The notes beneath the pieces are model-generated. The model saw only the letters and a program-made list of their open reading frames with translations, did no database searches and had not been told where the DNA came from. Positions 1 through 7,864 of a DNA stretch of 64,000 nucleotides are shown piece by piece; position 1 is the first letter of the stretch; every line of letters starts with the position of its first letter. The DNA comes from SZUA-430 sp046153995 (lineage in GTDB: Bacteria; Pseudomonadota; Alphaproteobacteria; Micropepsales; Micropepsaceae), in NCBI GenBank assembly GCA_046153995.1, contig JBJXEH010000049.1, positions 8,783 through 72,782 on the forward strand, given 5' to 3'. The position numbers and the translations under genes are program-made.

Positions 1-732
1 GCCCTCGATGAGGCGATGTTCGACGCGCTCATCGAAACCGGCACGCGCCTCAAGACCGAGCGCGGCGTCCGTGCGGTGGTGATCTCCGGCGAAGGCCGCG
101 CATTCTGCGCCGGGCTCGACATGGGTAACTTCCAGCGCACGGCAGACGCCGGCCGCGAAACCCGCGCCGAAGGCCGCCTGATGGCGCGCTATCACGGTAT
201 CGCGAACCGCCCGCAATATGCGGCTTGGGTCTGGCGCGAAGTTCCGGTCCCCGTGATCGCTGCTGTCCACGGTGTGGCTTTCGGCGGCGGCTTTCAAGTG
301 ATGCTTGGCTCCGACATCCGTTATGCGGCACCGGACACGCGCTTCTCGGTCATGGAGGTGAAATGGGGCCTCGTTCCCGATATGGCGGGAACCATCCTGT
401 TGCGCGGCCTCGTGCGCGACGACGTCATCCGCGAACTCACCTACACCGGCCGCGTCTTCGAGGCGCCGGAGGCCGAACGTTTAGGCATCGTCACACGCAT
501 CACACCGGACCCGCGCGCCGCTGCCCTCGAAACCGCGCGCGAAATCGCCGGCAAAAACCCCGATGCCATCCGCGCCGCTAAGCGCATGTTCAACGCACTC
601 CCGCTTGTGACCGACGCCGACGCGCTGATGACGGAGTCGCGCGAACAAACTGCGTTGGGCGGCTCACCGAACCAAGTCGAAGCCGTGATGGCGCAGCTTC
701 AAAAACGCGCCGCGAACTTCAAGGACCCATAG
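1..732 (+). CDS. Enoyl-CoA hydratase/isomerase (crotonase family), 5' end outside the window
   Basis: This is a crotonase-fold protein that would hydrate or isomerise an acyl-CoA thioester in the cytoplasm. The reading frame is open from the first base (ALDEAMFDAL), which matches the conserved region some 20-30 residues into the family, so the true start lies upstream. An oxyanion-hole segment (AFCAGLDMG) and a second one (GVAFGGGFQVMLGSDIRYA) are visible. The family usually has about 260 residues and 243 are present here. The stop codon overlaps the GTG of the next gene by one base (TAGTG), suggesting coupling. Exact substrate cannot be told. Confidence 0.9.
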   Translation, partial: ALDEAMFDALIETGTRLKTERGVRAVVISGEGRAFCAGLDMGNFQRTADAGRETRAEGRLMARYHGIANRPQYAAWVWREVPVPVIAAVHGVAFGGGFQVMLGSDIRYAAPDTRFSVMEVKWGLVPDMAGTILLRGLVRDDVIRELTYTGRVFEAPEAERLGIVTRITPDPRAAALETAREIAGKNPDAIRAAKRMFNALPLVTDADALMTESREQTALGGSPNQVEAVMAQLQKRAANFKDP

Positions 733-1835
733 TGGCGAGCACAGAACGCGACGCCGGCGCCGAACTGCTCCGCCTTCAGTCCCTGGACTCGATGGAAGGC
801 ATTACGCGGGCCGAGCCGTCCGCGCCGCCGTCGATTTGGAGCTACCTGCCGCGCGGCGCGCTGCTGCATGCGATCTATCCGGGTGTCCTCGTTGCGGTCA
901 CGATCGGCCTCGCCGCGGCGTTCCTCTCCGACCATTACGGCGCACCCGTGATGCTATTCGCGCTGCTGCTCGGCATGGCGTTCCATTTCCTTCACGAAAG
1001 CGGCCGTTGCGTCGCCGGTATCGAGTTCACTTCGCGCAACGTGCTGCGCACCGGCGTGGCGTTGCTCGGTGCGCGCATCACGTTCGACCAAATCGCGAGC
1101 TTGGGCGCCGCGCCGGTCGTGATGGTTATGATCGGCGTGACGACGACCGTTTTGGTCGGGGTCGCACTCGCCCGCGTGCTCAAGCTCAGCTGGACGTTCG
1201 GTGTGCTGTCCGGCGGTGCAGTCGCGATCTGTGGGGTCGCGGCCGCGCTCGCCATTGCGTCCGTCTTGCCGCGTACGAAGGAGACCGAACGCGACACGAT
1301 CCTAGCCGCGGTCAGTGTCACCGCGCTCTCGACGCTCGCCATGATCTTCTATCCGATCCTTGTGGGCTGGCTCGGCTTCGATAATCGCCACGCAGGCGTC
1401 TTCCTCGGCGGCACGATCCACGACGTGGCGCAGGTCGTTGGTGCTGGCTACATGATCTCGCCCGAAAGCGGTGACATCGCGACCTACGTGAAGATGCTGC
1501 GTGTCGCGATGTTGCTGCCGGTCGTGCTTGCCATCGCATTCACCCTGTCGCGCAGCCAGCCGGGCGAACGCCGCGCGGCAACGTTGGTCCCCTGGTTCCT
1601 GATTGCCTTCGCGTTGCTCCTGGCGGTCAATTCGACCGGCGCCATTCCGCAGCCGGTACTCGATGCGATCACCAACGTCTCGCGCTGGTGCCTCGTCGCG
1701 GCGATTGCCGCTCTTGGCATGAAGACATCGTTCAAAGACCTGATCGCCGTCGGTTGGCGCCCGATCGGCCTCATGGTTACGGAGACGTTGTGGATCGCGC
1801 TGCTCGTTCTGGTGGCGGTGATGTGGCTCGTCTGA
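732..1835 (+). CDS. YeiH-family putative sulfate exporter (UPF0324) membrane protein
   Basis: A 367-residue inner-membrane protein with about ten hydrophobic segments after a roughly 50-residue soluble N-terminus. Conserved family segments are seen, including the GVALLGARITF stretch, SGGAVAICGVAAALAIASVLP and GGTIHDVAQVVGAGYM. The family (YeiH/YadS, Cons_hypoth698) is annotated as putative sulfate exporters, but function is poorly established. The start is GTG, overlapping the crotonase stop by one base. An in-frame ATG further inside would remove only the soluble leader, so the exact start is uncertain. Confidence 0.85.
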   Translation: MASTERDAGAELLRLQSLDSMEGITRAEPSAPPSIWSYLPRGALLHAIYPGVLVAVTIGLAAAFLSDHYGAPVMLFALLLGMAFHFLHESGRCVAGIEFTSRNVLRTGVALLGARITFDQIASLGAAPVVMVMIGVTTTVLVGVALARVLKLSWTFGVLSGGAVAICGVAAALAIASVLPRTKETERDTILAAVSVTALSTLAMIFYPILVGWLGFDNRHAGVFLGGTIHDVAQVVGAGYMISPESGDIATYVKMLRVAMLLPVVLAIAFTLSRSQPGERRAATLVPWFLIAFALLLAVNSTGAIPQPVLDAITNVSRWCLVAAIAALGMKTSFKDLIAVGWRPIGLMVTETLWIALLVLVAVMWLV

Positions 1836-1946
1836 CAAACCCAGAAGTGCACCACAGAAATTGAAACACCCGCGGGGTGTATCGAATTGACAGCGGGCAG
1901 GGCACTTGGCGTCCTACGCTTGCAGTCCCCCGTGTAGGAGCCCCCG

Positions 1947-2879
1947 ATGCGCCGTTCGTTGTTCGCCGCAGCCTTGTTCTCGCTCAGCCTCGCCCCCGCC
2001 TTCGCCGAGGGCACGCAGTTCCGCGATAGCGAGGGCCGCTTTACGCTCAACGTGCCAGCGGGCTGGCAGTCGGCGGTTCCCGAGGAAAAGGGCTCGATGG
2101 CAGTCTTCCTGGCTTCGCCTCGCGACGAAGCGAAGCCCGGCACCGGCGGCATCTGCATGGTCATGGCAGATGCCACGCCGCAAACGAAAGACACGCCGCA
2201 AGCCGAGCTCGACGAAGCCTTCGCCCAGGTGCTAACCGGCGATTTTTGGAAAAAGTCGCTGGCGGCCGGCGGCCTCAAAAACATCTTCGTCCAAGATAGC
2301 GGCCAGAAAGTCCAACGCGGCCGCAAGATCTACTTCTTCGTCGCGACGGCGAGCGTGACCGACGCCGAAGGCACGTTCGAGGCGACTAGCAAACAAGTTG
2401 TCCACGTCGTTCCGGGCAGCCTCTACTTCGTGCAATGCAGCGCGACAAAGGCGGCCTACACGGCAATGAGCCCGGCGTTCGAAAAAGTCTTCGCGTCGTT
2501 CGAACCGCGCGTGAACGAACTTCTGGTCATGGGTCCGCGCAGCGCGCCGTCCGTGCTCACGATGTTCTCAGCCCCCGGCTTCGACGGTGTCGCGCACGCG
2601 ATCGCACAGAACACGGCGAACATCCCGGCCCTCACCGGTAAGGACGTCGCAGCCGGCATTTCCGTCGTCGGCTACGGCGCCTGGGAGATTTGCGAGAACG
2701 TGAACTTCACCGGCGCCTGCCAAATCATCGCCGCGACCCAAGCCGCCGAGCCAGGCCGCTTCATCCGCATCGGCTCCGTCCGCCGCGCCGAAGCGGCTAA
2801 AGGCCCGGCAGCCGCGGCGGGGATCATCAGCGCCGGAACAAGTGCAACGTTCAAAGCGACGCTCGATTTGGCGCACTAG
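1947..2879 (+). CDS. Secreted protein, PsbP/DUF1795-like N-terminus and beta/gamma-crystallin-like C-terminus
   Basis: The 310-residue product has a clear Sec signal peptide (residues 1-20, cleavage after AFA). Residues 25-175 begin with GRFTLNVPAGW, the opening typical of PsbP/DUF1795-like domains. Residues about 200-275 carry SVLTMFSAPGFDG and later WEICENVNFTGACQII, which fit a beta/gamma-crystallin Greek-key pair (aromatic-rich strand, then C-x8-C before a hydrophobic strand). The product is presumably periplasmic or extracellular. A hairpin terminator lies about 140 bp downstream. Both domain calls are from pattern only, and no enzymatic role is evident. Confidence 0.7.
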   Translation: MRRSLFAAALFSLSLAPAFAEGTQFRDSEGRFTLNVPAGWQSAVPEEKGSMAVFLASPRDEAKPGTGGICMVMADATPQTKDTPQAELDEAFAQVLTGDFWKKSLAAGGLKNIFVQDSGQKVQRGRKIYFFVATASVTDAEGTFEATSKQVVHVVPGSLYFVQCSATKAAYTAMSPAFEKVFASFEPRVNELLVMGPRSAPSVLTMFSAPGFDGVAHAIAQNTANIPALTGKDVAAGISVVGYGAWEICENVNFTGACQIIAATQAAEPGRFIRIGSVRRAEAAKGPAAAAGIISAGTSATFKATLDLAH

Positions 2880-2942
2880 GTTCTAGTATCAGCGATACCG
2901 CCCCAACTGCGGGCGGTCGAAATTTGAGAGCAGCGAAAAAAT

Positions 2943-2987
2943 TTCGGGTGGGGTGACGAGCCTCCGAGTCCGGCCCCCCCACCCGAA
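2943..2987. repeat. 11-bp perfect inverted repeat
   Basis: ttcgggtgggg (2943-2953) is the exact complement of ccccacccgaa (2977-2987), with a 23-base loop that is itself GC-rich. There is no T-run on either side strong enough to call a terminator. It sits 64 bp after the crystallin-like gene and could be an RNA stem. Confidence 0.6.
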
Positions 2988-3018
2988 TCTTCTCCGCCCT
3001 CCGGGCTACGAACGTTTG

Positions 3019-3045
3019 ACCGCCCCACACTGGGGCGGTTTTTTT
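3019..3045 (+). terminator. Rho-independent terminator
   Basis: A perfect 9-bp stem, accgcccca with tggggcggt, around a cac loop is followed at once by a run of six T. It most likely ends the transcript of the secreted crystallin-like gene, 140 bp upstream, or of an unannotated small RNA in between. Confidence 0.85.
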
Positions 3046-3411
3046 AGAGCGAACGCGCTCGCTTGGTGCGACAGGCTGAACCAGACCGTTTGACACACAC
3101 TGGAAATTCTTGACTTTTCGGCACAAAAGTCTTACCTATTTTCCTTTCCCGATCGAGCCTTGGCGGACACCTCGATCGCGGCTGCGACTTGAACCAGTTC
3201 ATCTGAAAAATCGCCCCGGCCAATGCGGCTGGTGAGGCTTGCGGGAGAGGTGCGTTCGGACCTCACCGCCGTTCCAACATCATGCAAGCCAGCGCGCGCA
3301 GTTCGCTCGCGCCACACTGCGCCACGCCTCTGCCACGCATGCGCCACGGTAAATCCGGCAGCGTTCTGCGGAAATCACGCTTGCTACGGATTCGTTTTTC
3401 GCGACTCCGGG

Positions 3412-3546
3412 CTGCTAACGCTGAGCTAACCGATTGGAGTGCCCCCGCTCGGCTGGACCAGGGGGCGGGGACACTCCAGATATCTAACGCATATCTAACG
3501 GATGAAACCGCGCAAATCCGCCGTGCTAACGCATCTAACGGATTCG
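3412..3546 (+). repeat. Imperfect repeats of a gctaacgc-n-ctaacggat motif
   Basis: Three related blocks are visible: tgctaacgctgagctaaccgat near 3412, tatctaacgcatatctaacg near 3481 followed by gat, and tgctaacgcatctaacggat near 3524. Blocks two and three share almost the same sequence apart from two extra bases. An inverted repeat at 3436-3477 lies between blocks one and two. They lie 100-230 bp upstream of the DUF486 gene. Function is unknown; a repeated operator is one possibility. Confidence 0.6.
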
Positions 3547-3643
3547 GTTTTTGTGTATTCGATCCGGCTGCAAGCGCACCAGTTTGCAATTCGGTGCTTT
3601 TGTTACGGTAAGCCCCGCGATTCCACGCACCCGAGGGAACCCC

Positions 3644-3985
3644 ATGCCCGCCAGCGTTACGCCGATCGTGCTGCTCATCATCTCGAACGTGTTCATGACG
3701 TTCGCCTGGTACGGCCACCTGAAATACAAAGACCAGGCGCTCTGGCTCGTGATCCTGGCGAGTTGGGGCATCGCGTTCATCGAGTACTGTTTTGCGGTGC
3801 CGGCGAACCGGTGGGGCCACGGCACTTACTCGGCGGCGGAACTGAAGACGATGCAGGAAGTCATCACCCTCATCGTTTTCGCGTGCTTTTCCGTGCTCTA
3901 CCTAGGCGAAGCGCTGAAATGGAACCACGCAGTAGGCTTCGCGCTGATCGCAGGTGGCGCGTTCTTTGTCTTCAACAAGTGGTAG
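3644..3985 (+). CDS. DUF486/DMT family small membrane protein
   Basis: A 113-residue protein with four predicted membrane segments, matching the usual length of the DUF486 family (a drug/metabolite transporter superfamily relative). Recognisable segments are the SNVFMTFAWYGHLK motif in helix one, EYCFAVPANRWGH, and the C-terminal GGAFFVFNKW. The ATG at 3644 is chosen because it follows a GAGGG ribosome site by eight bases and gives the family length; the frame is open further upstream but has no family sequence. It stands alone after the repeat-rich gap. Confidence 0.85.
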   Translation: MPASVTPIVLLIISNVFMTFAWYGHLKYKDQALWLVILASWGIAFIEYCFAVPANRWGHGTYSAAELKTMQEVITLIVFACFSVLYLGEALKWNHAVGFALIAGGAFFVFNKW

Positions 3986-4059
3986 TTGCAAGCGTCGCAC
4001 GCAGCCCCGGTGCAGACTCCAACCCGAGCCGGTGATTCGACCGGCAGGGAAGGGGACCC

Positions 4060-5556
4060 ATGAAAACGCTGCGCGCAAGCGTCGTGATCGTATCGTTGCT
4101 GGCGCTTGCCGCCTGCGCCTCGCTCAGCGCGGAGACGAACCGCCCGCTCGAAACCGCGATCCACGGACCCGCGTACCGCATCGATGCGATCCCGGACAAC
4201 ACGTCGGCGGAACTCTTCGTCGTGCTGGCGTTCTCGGGCGGCGGAAAACGCTCCTCGGCATTCGGCTATGGCGCATTGACGGCGCTGCGCGAAATCACAG
4301 TCGATTACGGTCAGGGCCGGCGCAAACTGACGGAAGAAATCGACGTCGTAACCGGCGTCTCCGGGGGCAGCTTCACGGCCTCGGCTTTCGCGCTCAAACG
4401 CGACGCGCTGTTCGACACCTACGTCGATGAGTTCCTGAAGTACGACTTGAACGGCGAAATCTTCGGCATCTATCTGATGCCGTGGCGCTGGGATTGGCTC
4501 GTCAATCCTAACTGGGGCACGAACGACGAGATGGCGCGCGTCTACGACGAGCTGCTGTTCCAGGGCACGGATTACGGCGATCTCGCAAAGCTCGGCCGCC
4601 CGTTCTTGGGCGTTCAGGCGACGGACTTCGCGAACGAAGCCCCCTTCATCTTCAGTCAAGATACGTTCGACTGGATCTGCTCCGACATCACGTCCTACCC
4701 GGTCGCCCGCGCGGTCGCCGCGTCGAACGGATTTCCGGTGCTGTTCACGCCGATCAGCTTGCGCAACTACGCCCACGATGACACGCAGTCGTGCACCCGG
4801 CCGAAGTGGATTGAAGCCTATGCGGGCATCGACGACGAACTCTCGCGCCGCCGCCATCTCGCCAACCTTGCGACGTCGTACCTCGACAAACGCAAGAGCG
4901 CCTATGTCCACCTACTCGACGGTGGCGTCTCCGACAACCTCGCGCTCCGCGGCTTTATCCAGTTGCTGGCGCCGGTCAGCGAAGGCAGCGCCGAAGACGA
5001 ACGGATGAAGCGCATCCAGCACGTGCTCGTCGTGAGCGTGGACGGTCAAGCCGAACCCGACCGCGAACTCACCGATGTGCCCTATCTCGACAGCATGTTC
5101 CGCGTGCTGGGTGCAGTGACATCGACCGCCATCGATCGTTACGGTTTCGAAACGCTGATACACGCCCGCGAAATGACGGACCGGCTCGCTGCCGCGTTCG
5201 CCCGCCGTAGCTGCCCGCCCGGCGCCGACGGCAAGCCCGCAGCCTGCCGCAAGGTGGTGCCGCACTTCGCGCACGTCTCGCTTGCCGACCTCGCCGACGA
5301 CGAGAAGCGTAAAGAGCTCGCGGCGATCCCGACGGGTCTCACGATTGCGGACTCGAACGTCGACGCGCTGGTCCAAGCAGGCCAGGACGCGATCCTCTGC
5401 GACCGCGACATGCGCCGCTTCTTCGCGAGCTTGCCGGAGGCCGCACTACCGCCTGTCCCCGCGCGCTGCAGGCCTTATCGGCCGGGCTCGGAGGAGGTCA
5501 ACGCGGAAGCGGCCAAACGCAGCGCCGAACGCGCCTCCCGGGCGGCGACACCCTGA
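4060..5556 (+). CDS. Patatin-like phospholipase, lipoprotein
   Basis: A 498-residue lipoprotein: a signal peptide ends in the lipobox LAAC, with the lipidated Cys at residue 19. The patatin domain follows, with a glycine-rich oxyanion loop (SGGGKR, about 59-64), the nucleophile elbow GVSGGS with Ser101, and the catalytic Asp287 in LLDGGVSDN. It should hydrolyse acyl lipids at the membrane; the substrate is unknown. A GGGGACCC ribosome region precedes the ATG. Its last 82 bp overlap the 3' end of the convergent TetR gene, so the C-terminal 26 residues are encoded opposite the regulator. Confidence 0.9.
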   Translation: MKTLRASVVIVSLLALAACASLSAETNRPLETAIHGPAYRIDAIPDNTSAELFVVLAFSGGGKRSSAFGYGALTALREITVDYGQGRRKLTEEIDVVTGVSGGSFTASAFALKRDALFDTYVDEFLKYDLNGEIFGIYLMPWRWDWLVNPNWGTNDEMARVYDELLFQGTDYGDLAKLGRPFLGVQATDFANEAPFIFSQDTFDWICSDITSYPVARAVAASNGFPVLFTPISLRNYAHDDTQSCTRPKWIEAYAGIDDELSRRRHLANLATSYLDKRKSAYVHLLDGGVSDNLALRGFIQLLAPVSEGSAEDERMKRIQHVLVVSVDGQAEPDRELTDVPYLDSMFRVLGAVTSTAIDRYGFETLIHAREMTDRLAAAFARRSCPPGADGKPAACRKVVPHFAHVSLADLADDEKRKELAAIPTGLTIADSNVDALVQAGQDAILCDRDMRRFFASLPEAALPPVPARCRPYRPGSEEVNAEAAKRSAERASRAATP

Positions 5557-6071
5557 TCGTGCCGGAGCCGCTTCCATGCGTCGAAACTGAGCACGAGATC
5601 GAGCGCCACAAACAACGGCTTGTCGCCCGCGAACTTCGCCGGTAGCACGCTGCGCAAAGCCTGCGTCTGCATCTTGACCAGCGCCTTGTGCTCGGAGGTC
5701 AGAAACGGCGAGCGATGCCGGTGCGCATCGCCTGCGATCTTGAACGGCAAGAGCCGTTCGAAAATCTGCGCCCGCCGCTCGATCAACTCGTCGAGCCGGC
5801 CGCGCCAATCCGCGGCCGTGAACGGCTGCTCGATAATCGGCCGAATCTCCGCCGTCATCAGCTCGGAGATCGAAGCGTGCAAACTGTCCATATCGGCGAA
5901 GTGCCGGAACACGGTGCGCAATCCGACGCCCGCTTCCCTCGCCACCTGCTCCGCGCTGGGGTCGACGTTGCCGCCTTCGATGAGCTTGAGCAGCGCCGTG
6001 ACGATCTTGCGCCGGTTGTCGGCGCCGCGGACGCGGCGACCGTCGCTGAGTTTGTCCCTACTCTGCAGCAT
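5475..6071 (-). CDS. TetR/AcrR-family transcriptional regulator
   Basis: A 198-residue regulator with an N-terminal helix-turn-helix (about residues 38-60: SAEQVAREAGVGLRTVFRHF) and a C-terminal ligand domain. The ATG at 6071 is chosen because the HTH then starts at a normal distance and GGAAGAAAG precedes it; this start lies 14 bp inside the upstream membrane-protein gene. It is the last gene of a four-gene coupled operon headed by a haloalkane dehalogenase. The perfect inverted repeat at 7811-7839 is its likely operator. The 3' end overlaps the convergent patatin gene by 82 bp. Confidence 0.85.
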   Translation of the reverse strand: MLQSRDKLSDGRRVRGADNRRKIVTALLKLIEGGNVDPSAEQVAREAGVGLRTVFRHFADMDSLHASISELMTAEIRPIIEQPFTAADWRGRLDELIERRAQIFERLLPFKIAGDAHRHRSPFLTSEHKALVKMQTQALRSVLPAKFAGDKPLFVALDLVLSFDAWKRLRHDQGVAAREARSALRLAASALTSSEPGR

Positions 6072-6471
6072 CTTTCTTCCGTGAGAGTTCGAGCGCCGCA
6101 ACAAGGCCGATCGCGACAAGCGCCGCCAGCGCACCCCATTGCCCGGGCACGGCGTGGGGCAGGGGCCGCCACACGAAGAGCAAGAACACAGCGAGCGCCG
6201 CCTGCGCCGTGTGAATCAGCAACAAAGACCGTACGAAGGGCCGGTAGAACGCCGCGGCGGCAAAATCGACCAGCGCCATCGTCAGCTGGCCCGCGCCCAC
6301 GGCCCCGATGAATGAAAGGAGCAACGCAGTCGACTGCGAGATGTCGAGCGAAGCGATCATCTCTAGCCCCCCATCGGGAGCGAACAGATGGATGCTGCCG
6401 CGCCCGAGATTAATGATCCCCAAGATCGCGATCGCCGCGACGGAAAGCGAGGATGGCGTTCGCGTGAGCAT
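6058..6471 (-). CDS. Small membrane protein of unknown function in the dehalogenase operon
   Basis: The 137-residue product has four hydrophobic segments (about residues 9-29, 42-66, 75-96 and 107-127) and a short charged C-terminus. I do not recognise the family. The ATG at 6471 shares one base with the stop of the DUF1330 gene (TGATG), a translational-coupling arrangement; a longer frame upstream is just the overlap with that gene. Its end overlaps the TetR start by 14 bp. Its place between the dehalogenase and its regulator suggests a part in the same response, but that is inference. Confidence 0.75.
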   Translation of the reverse strand: MLTRTPSSLSVAAIAILGIINLGRGSIHLFAPDGGLEMIASLDISQSTALLLSFIGAVGAGQLTMALVDFAAAAFYRPFVRSLLLIHTAQAALAVFLLFVWRPLPHAVPGQWGALAALVAIGLVAALELSRKKDAAE

Positions 6472-6884
6472 CAGGACGCCGTTTGCGTGCACTGAATGAG
6501 AAGCTGCCCCGCAAGGCCTGCCTCGCGATGCACACCGAACCGCGCAACATCCGGCGACATGGCGATCTTCACGAACGCCTCCGACGAGGGATACTCGACA
6601 AGCGCCACCGCGTCCCAAGTCTCCTCGACGTTGCCGATGACAAGCGATTTCACTGGCCCGACGAAGATCACCCGCCCGCCATGCGCCTTCACGAACGGCA
6701 ACATCTCCTCGGCATAGCGGTCATACGCCTCGCGCCCCGTCGCATCGTCGGCGCGACCGTCCTTGTACGCCGACTTGCCCTTGAACTTGAGCAGGTTGAC
6801 CATGACGATCGGCCCGTTCGAACCCTTCGCAATGACCTCGCTGAGTTGCTCGCCCTTCGGATATACCGCGTTCTCGACCTTCAT
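6471..6884 (-). CDS. DUF1330-family protein
   Basis: A 137-residue soluble protein of the dimeric alpha/beta ferredoxin-like type. Family-like segments are IVMVNLLKFK near residue 30, YDRYAEEMLPFVKAHGGRVIFVGP, and AVALVEYPSSEAFVKIAMSPDV. The ATG overlaps the dehalogenase stop by four bases (ATGA), and its own stop overlaps the next ATG by one base. DUF1330 members are small proteins of unknown chemistry, often beside catabolic genes. A role alongside the dehalogenase is inferred from operon position only. Confidence 0.8.
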   Translation of the reverse strand: MKVENAVYPKGEQLSEVIAKGSNGPIVMVNLLKFKGKSAYKDGRADDATGREAYDRYAEEMLPFVKAHGGRVIFVGPVKSLVIGNVEETWDAVALVEYPSSEAFVKIAMSPDVARFGVHREAGLAGQLLIQCTQTAS

Positions 6885-7789
6885 GACTGCGTCCCCGTTA
6901 TAAAGCGATGAATGTGAGCCACCAGTTCGTCCGGCGCGTCTTCCTGCAGGAAGTGGCCAGCATCCTTGATGATAGTATGCGCCTGGCCCTTCGTGCCCGG
7001 CACGCGATCCAAGAACACGCGCTCGCCGCCCTTCGTGATCGGATCGGAGTCGCTGAAGAGCGTGAGCACCGGCTTTGAGAAGCGGGAGAGCACCTCCCAA
7101 GCCGCCTTGTTCTCGGCGACGGAGCCGTGCTCCGGCGTCACCGGCACGAGGGCAGGGAAGCGCCGCGCGCCGGCCTTGTAAGTCTCATCCGGAAATGGCG
7201 CCACATAGGCAGCCTTCACGGTGTCGGAAAGACCCTTCTTCGTGCCCATCGCAACGATCTCCCCGATCGGCAGCTCCGGCACCGACTGGCTGAACGTGAG
7301 CCACTGCTGGAATCCCTCGGTCATACCGGTGCCCACTGGGAGCCCCGTATTCGCCACCACGAAGCGCGCAAACCGATCCGGAAACGCCGCCACCAAGCGA
7401 AGCCCGATCAAGCCGCCCCAATCCTGTCCGAAGAACGTAGTGTTCTTTAGGTCGAGCCTCGTGAGCCAGTCGCTCATCCAGCCGACATGCCGTTCGAACG
7501 CATAATCGCTCTGTTCCGTCGGCTTGTCAGACTTGCCAAAGCCGATCAGATCGGGCGCGACCACCCGATGGCCCTTGGCGACGAGTCCGGTGATCATCTT
7601 GCGGTAGAGAAACGACCACGACGGCTCGCCGTGCATCAGCAACACCGGCGCCGCATCCCGCGGCCCCTCGTCGAGGTAATGCAGCCGCAACTCCGTCCCA
7701 TCCGCATCGCGGATCGTCATATAGTGCGGGGCAAACGGAAAATCGGGGAGGCCGGCGAACCGGCTGTCGGGGGTGCGCAGGAGTTTCAT
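6881..7789 (-). CDS. Haloalkane dehalogenase (subfamily HLD-I)
   Basis: A 302-residue alpha/beta-hydrolase that would replace a carbon-bound halogen with hydroxyl. The nucleophile Asp123 sits in GQDWGG with halide-binding Trp124; Trp163 in the cap (QQWLTF) matches the second HLD-I halide-binding Trp; Asp249 (SDSDPIT) and His279 (DAGHFLQED) complete the triad. The oxyanion region HGEPSWSFLYRKM is typical. The ATG at 7789 gives the usual family N-terminus MKLLRTPDSRF. It heads a four-gene operon with overlapping genes, and its promoter region carries the 13-bp inverted repeat at 7811-7839. Epoxide hydrolase is less likely given the two Trp. Confidence 0.88.
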   Translation of the reverse strand: MKLLRTPDSRFAGLPDFPFAPHYMTIRDADGTELRLHYLDEGPRDAAPVLLMHGEPSWSFLYRKMITGLVAKGHRVVAPDLIGFGKSDKPTEQSDYAFERHVGWMSDWLTRLDLKNTTFFGQDWGGLIGLRLVAAFPDRFARFVVANTGLPVGTGMTEGFQQWLTFSQSVPELPIGEIVAMGTKKGLSDTVKAAYVAPFPDETYKAGARRFPALVPVTPEHGSVAENKAAWEVLSRFSKPVLTLFSDSDPITKGGERVFLDRVPGTKGQAHTIIKDAGHFLQEDAPDELVAHIHRFITGTQS

Positions 7790-7810
7790 CGGCGGGGCTC
7801 CAGGGGCTTG

Positions 7811-7839
7811 ATATAGTGACACTAGAAGTGTCACTATAT
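7811..7839. promoter_or_regulatory. Probable TetR operator: perfect 13-bp inverted repeat
   Basis: atatagtgacact (7811-7823) and agtgtcactatat (7827-7839) are exact complements around a 3-base centre. The site lies between the divergent starts of the dehalogenase operon (7789) and the metallo-hydrolase gene (7865), which is where a TetR-family repressor would control both. The TetR gene at the end of the dehalogenase operon is the obvious candidate binder. The AT-rich flanks may also contain promoter -10 elements. Confidence 0.8.
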
Positions 7840-7864
7840 ACCAACAAGGTCAAGGGGTGATGGC

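Larger units (their letters stand above)
2880..3643. other. 764-bp intergenic region with several inverted repeats and CTAACG repeats
   Basis: I see no convincing protein gene here: the short frames on both strands lack family signatures and strong ribosome sites. The region does hold structure. There is an 11-bp inverted repeat (2943-2953 with 2977-2987), a Rho-independent terminator (3019-3045), a 7-bp hairpin (gactttt 3112-3118 with aaaagtc 3125-3131), a 12-of-13-bp inverted repeat (3436-3448 with 3465-3477), and repeated CTAACG motifs between 3412 and 3546. A small RNA or regulatory region is possible. Confidence 0.6.

Noticed and set aside
2851..3126. 91-codon minus-strand frame in the structured gap
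   Set aside because: It overlaps the secreted-protein gene end, the hairpins and the terminator, and its product looks like random GC-rich translation.
3380..3450. tRNA-like segment on the minus strand (TAGCTCAGCGTTAG and CGAATCC)
   Set aside because: The spacing between the D-arm-like and T-arm-like parts is about 14 bases too short, and no acceptor or anticodon stem can be drawn.
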